A stretch of DNA of 29,332 nucleotides, from positions 1 through 29,332 of the forward strand of contig USOQ01000028.1 of NCBI GenBank assembly GCA_900556395.1. The letters run 5' to 3'. The position numbers and the translations under genes are program-made. This document shows positions 27,607 to 29,332 of this stretch, piece after piece; the stretch's first letter is position 1, and every line of letters begins with the position of its first letter. Below the pieces are notes generated by a model. It was not told where the DNA came from. It made no database searches and was given only the letters and a program-made list of their open reading frames with translations. The stretch is from Candidatus Segatella caccae. Its GTDB lineage: Bacteria; Bacteroidota; Bacteroidia; Bacteroidales; Bacteroidaceae.

Positions 27607-27648
27607 TTTTTGGTTGGGGTGGGTATACCTACCCACCCTATCCAAAAA
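27607..27648. repeat. Strong hairpin between two P1-unit genes
   Basis: TTTTTGG and GGGTGGGTA pair with TACCCACCC and CCAAAAA around a 4-nt TACC loop, with a 3-nt internal mismatch: 16 paired bases. It lies in the 162-nt gap between the stop of the 27700 gene and the start of the fusion gene. No U-run follows on the minus strand (CCAAAAATAAAC), so it is not a typical terminator. No TAnnTTTG box is seen between it and the fusion gene. It may stabilise the upstream mRNA end or cause partial attenuation. Confidence 0.75.
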
Positions 27649-27699
27649 TCTAACTACCTAAAAACAAATACTACTGATATTATAGCTAAATAAAACGGT

Positions 27700-28770
27700 T
27701 TATCTAACTACTACTTTCTTGTGGTTATGGACATAGATACCTGCTGTTAAGGGAGAAGCCACCTTAACACCTTGCAGGGTGTAATAGGCATCATCAGACT
27801 TGTTGACACCCACAAAAGTTATATCCTTGATTTCTGTAGAAACCTCATCGGCTTTAGAATTAAGATATTCGAGAGTATTCTCTGTAATCTTATAAAGGTT
27901 GACCATATAATCATTATTCTGTGCGCCGTCAGGATAAAGCGACATATCGTAGGCAGCCATACCATTGGTAAGTATGGTACCCTTGAAGTCTGCCGTTGGT
28001 TGGAATTCCACCACTCCTGCTACGGCATAGTCGACAACATGCTGCCAAGTACCTAAGATAACAGAATTGGTCTTTGTCTGAAAATCAACAAACTTGTTGG
28101 GATTGTCGCTGAGGTCGCTCAAACCATTTAAATCCCAGATGCAGTTATGGTCTGCTTTATCAGCAGCATTGATCAGCGGATAAAATATATGGTTCCAGTC
28201 AGTATTGTCAGGATATTTATATTCACTTGTAAATAATCCTTTGTAGATAGCATGATCTCTATGGTCGTAAACATCACCTACTGCCTTTCCCATGATTGGG
28301 TTGACACCCCACAAATCAAAGTTTTTCTTACCTACACTTGTATTGAAAATGTTGGGAGTCAAGGTTGCATCAATACGATCCAGACCTACAAGAAGCTGAG
28401 TAGCCAAAGATGAAAGAAACAAGCTTCCACCATCTTTTACATGTTGCTTAATAGCAGTCAAGGCATCAGCATTGGTCATAGAAGTTGGAAGATATTTCCA
28501 ACCCTTCTGTAAATTATTCTCATCGTAAGCAACCCAGAGAGTCTTCAAGTCTTTTATCTTGTCAAGAGTACTTGGTGTAACGACAATACCTTTACCATTT
28601 TTTACATAGTTATCTACAAACCATGCATAGGAACCATAAAGGTTAGAATTTTTACATTCGTTTTCCATATCCTCGTAAGGAGCATAGAAACCGACAGTTT
28701 GTGCATTGACAAAGGAATTGCTTGTTAAACACAAAAGAAACAGAGTTAAAAATGTAGAGATTTGGTTCAT
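27700..28770 (-). CDS. Secreted single-domain DUF4960 protein
   Basis: A 356-aa protein whose signal peptide ends near SFVNAQ (about 24), without a lipobox. DUF4960 fills about 25-305, with GGSLFLSSLATQL, LDRID, ADHNCIWDLN and AGVVEFQP. The N-terminal acidic motif is degenerate: DDDE becomes ENECKN. The last ~40 residues (YYTLQGVKVASPLTAGIYVHNHKKVVVR) resemble the tail seen on other proteins of this PUL. It is the first gene of the P1 unit, 51 nt downstream of a -7 box that shares its operator with P2 and P3. Likely a fructan-binding protein; I see no classic hydrolase motif. Confidence 0.87.
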   Translation of the reverse strand: MNQISTFLTLFLLCLTSNSFVNAQTVGFYAPYEDMENECKNSNLYGSYAWFVDNYVKNGKGIVVTPSTLDKIKDLKTLWVAYDENNLQKGWKYLPTSMTNADALTAIKQHVKDGGSLFLSSLATQLLVGLDRIDATLTPNIFNTSVGKKNFDLWGVNPIMGKAVGDVYDHRDHAIYKGLFTSEYKYPDNTDWNHIFYPLINAADKADHNCIWDLNGLSDLSDNPNKFVDFQTKTNSVILGTWQHVVDYAVAGVVEFQPTADFKGTILTNGMAAYDMSLYPDGAQNNDYMVNLYKITENTLEYLNSKADEVSTEIKDITFVGVNKSDDAYYTLQGVKVASPLTAGIYVHNHKKVVVR

Positions 28771-28820
28771 AATTAATATTTTTAAGTTAATTTTCAGTGA
28801 TTGTCACCAAAAGGATGCCG

Positions 28821-28913
28821 CAAAAGTATAAATACATATTCAAAAGGAAACGCAAAAATCGTTCATTACGTATTAAATATGTTACAAGAAACATTTTTCT
28901 CATCTTTGGAACT
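28821..28913 (-). promoter_or_regulatory. P1 promoter and shared fructan operator
   Basis: On the minus strand: TGTAACATATTTA (28874-28886), 7 nt, ATGAACGA (28859-28866), exactly 30 nt, then the -7 box TACTTTTG (28821-28828). The start codon of the DUF4960 gene is 51 nt downstream, the same distance as in P3. Positions 28860-28913 match P3 at 51 of 54 bases, including ATGTTTCTTGTAACAT, which is itself a short dyad. Confidence 0.75.
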
Positions 28914-29156
28914 GTTTTTTGAAGAAAATGATTCCTGCACGCAGTCATCTTTGAAGACAAAAAGGACTTATCTATTGCCGCTACAAGACCAGATGACTTT
29001 TTACCTTCTTCCATGTCGGAAAGAGCGAGAAATGTAGTTTTCACCCTTATGCATATATATATTCGTTACTGGACAAGAGTTAACTATGAAAATATTTCGA
29101 ACTGTACGGTTGGCACGTCCTGAAAGGGCAGAAGCTCTTAGCCCGTACTTAAAAAC
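28914..29156. other. Intergenic stretch without a recognisable gene
   Basis: I see no supported coding sequence, tRNA or rRNA here. The stretch 29108-29145 (CCTGAAAGGGCAGAAGCTC, then TTAGCCCG) resembles, from memory, a dispersed Bacteroidota repeat fragment; this is low confidence. Any HTCS or other regulator of the PUL would have to lie outside the window. Confidence 0.5.
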
Positions 29157-29271
29157 TTGAGTTATGAGCCCACTTGAAAAAGTCAATTTTACGAAAACCT
29201 ACTCTTGATTATCAAGTTGCAAAGACAAAAAATATGTTTTTCGACTTTTTCAAGTGGACTCATATACTCAA
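29157..29271. mobile_element. MITE-like element with ~28-bp inverted repeats
   Basis: The left arm (29157-29184) and right arm (29243-29271) are complementary apart from one substitution and one inserted base. Each ends internally in ACTTGAAAAAGTC and externally in TTGAGT. They flank a 58-nt A/T-rich core too short for a gene. The size (about 115 bp) and long terminal inverted repeats suggest a non-autonomous transposable element or the remnant ends of an insertion sequence. No target-site duplication is evident. Confidence 0.6.
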
Positions 29272-29285
29272 CTTTCGCAAATGGG

Positions 29286-29324
29286 GAAGTTAAAGAAGTT
29301 AGAGAAGTTAAAGCCATATGCTTT
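29286..29324 (+). repeat. GAAGTTAAA tandem repeat plus palindrome, cut by window end
   Basis: Three 9-bp units (GAAGTTAAA, GAAGTTAGA, GAAGTTAAA) run into AAAGCCATATGCTTT. The layout mirrors 3355-3430: a GAGTTAA-type array followed by a palindrome centred on CATATG. The exact 15-mer GAAGTTAAAGAAGTT here occurs as its complement at 3496-3510. The element continues beyond the window. Confidence 0.7.
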
Positions 29325-29332
29325 ATAGCTAA

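Noticed and set aside
28787..29044. 85-aa open frame on the - strand upstream of the 27700 gene
   Set aside because: It overlaps the P1 promoter and operator, and part of it is the 54-bp element shared with P3, where no matching gene exists. No known family motif is seen; better explained as a chance frame.
29108..29145. Possible small RNA or insertion-sequence end
   Set aside because: The motif looks familiar as a dispersed Bacteroidota repeat, but with a single degenerate copy here I cannot support a feature call.

Overview
The window looks like chromosomal DNA of a gut Bacteroidota close to Prevotella/Segatella (S. copri-like). The evidence is a SusC/SusD pair, Bacteroidota-only families (DUF4954, DUF4960), -7 promoter boxes of the Bacteroidota type TAnnTTTG, and the Prevotella-style C-terminal tail 'YNLAGQRV...GKKYL'. 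The genus is inferred from sequence character; no database search was run.

Left part (1-8.5 kb, + strand): four core genes. These are hflX (ribosome-associated GTPase), a DUF4954 protein with a predicted left-handed beta-helix, a secreted M16 zinc peptidase of 968 aa, and a class I iron-sulfur fumarate hydratase. The gaps between them hold repeats: an 8-9 bp tandem array plus palindrome after DUF4954, and a 112-119 bp repeat in about 2.7 copies before fumarase. A perfect 15-bp stem terminator follows fumarase.

Right part (8.8-28.8 kb, all - strand): one fructan polysaccharide utilization locus (PUL) in three predicted transcription units, read from high to low coordinates. Unit P1 (promoter near 28.82 kb): a secreted DUF4960 protein, a 1064-aa DUF4960-LamG-GH32 fusion, a two-DUF4960-domain protein, a 65-aa small protein, then a strong terminator. 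Unit P2 (promoter near 21.46 kb): SusC, SusD, a FnIII-DUF4960 surface lipoprotein, and a LamG-GH32 protein. Unit P3 (promoter near 12.70 kb): a canonical GH32 exo-fructanase-type enzyme, an MFS sugar importer, and a PfkB-family fructokinase. Units P2 and P3 follow the gene order of the Bacteroides thetaiotaomicron levan/fructan PUL (BT1763 down to BT1757). P1 looks like an added module. Proposed flow: surface DUF4960 and SusD proteins bind fructan, SusC imports oligosaccharides, GH32 enzymes release fructose, the MFS carrier imports it, and fructokinase phosphorylates it.

Most notable: (1) all three PUL promoters share an upstream element of fixed geometry (TGYAACAWWTTTA, 7 nt, ATGAACGA, exactly 30 nt, TAnnTTTG), which looks like the operator of one regulator not encoded here; (2) the two LamG-containing GH32 proteins both replace the nucleophile motif N-D-P with N-E-T, while the third GH32 is canonical; (3) five DUF4960 domains occur in four proteins, one fused to LamG-GH32; (4) no GH32 protein here has a lipobox, but several PUL proteins end in sorting-like tails. 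The last 0.4 kb holds no credible gene but carries a MITE-like inverted-repeat element and the edge of a GAAGTTAAA repeat.
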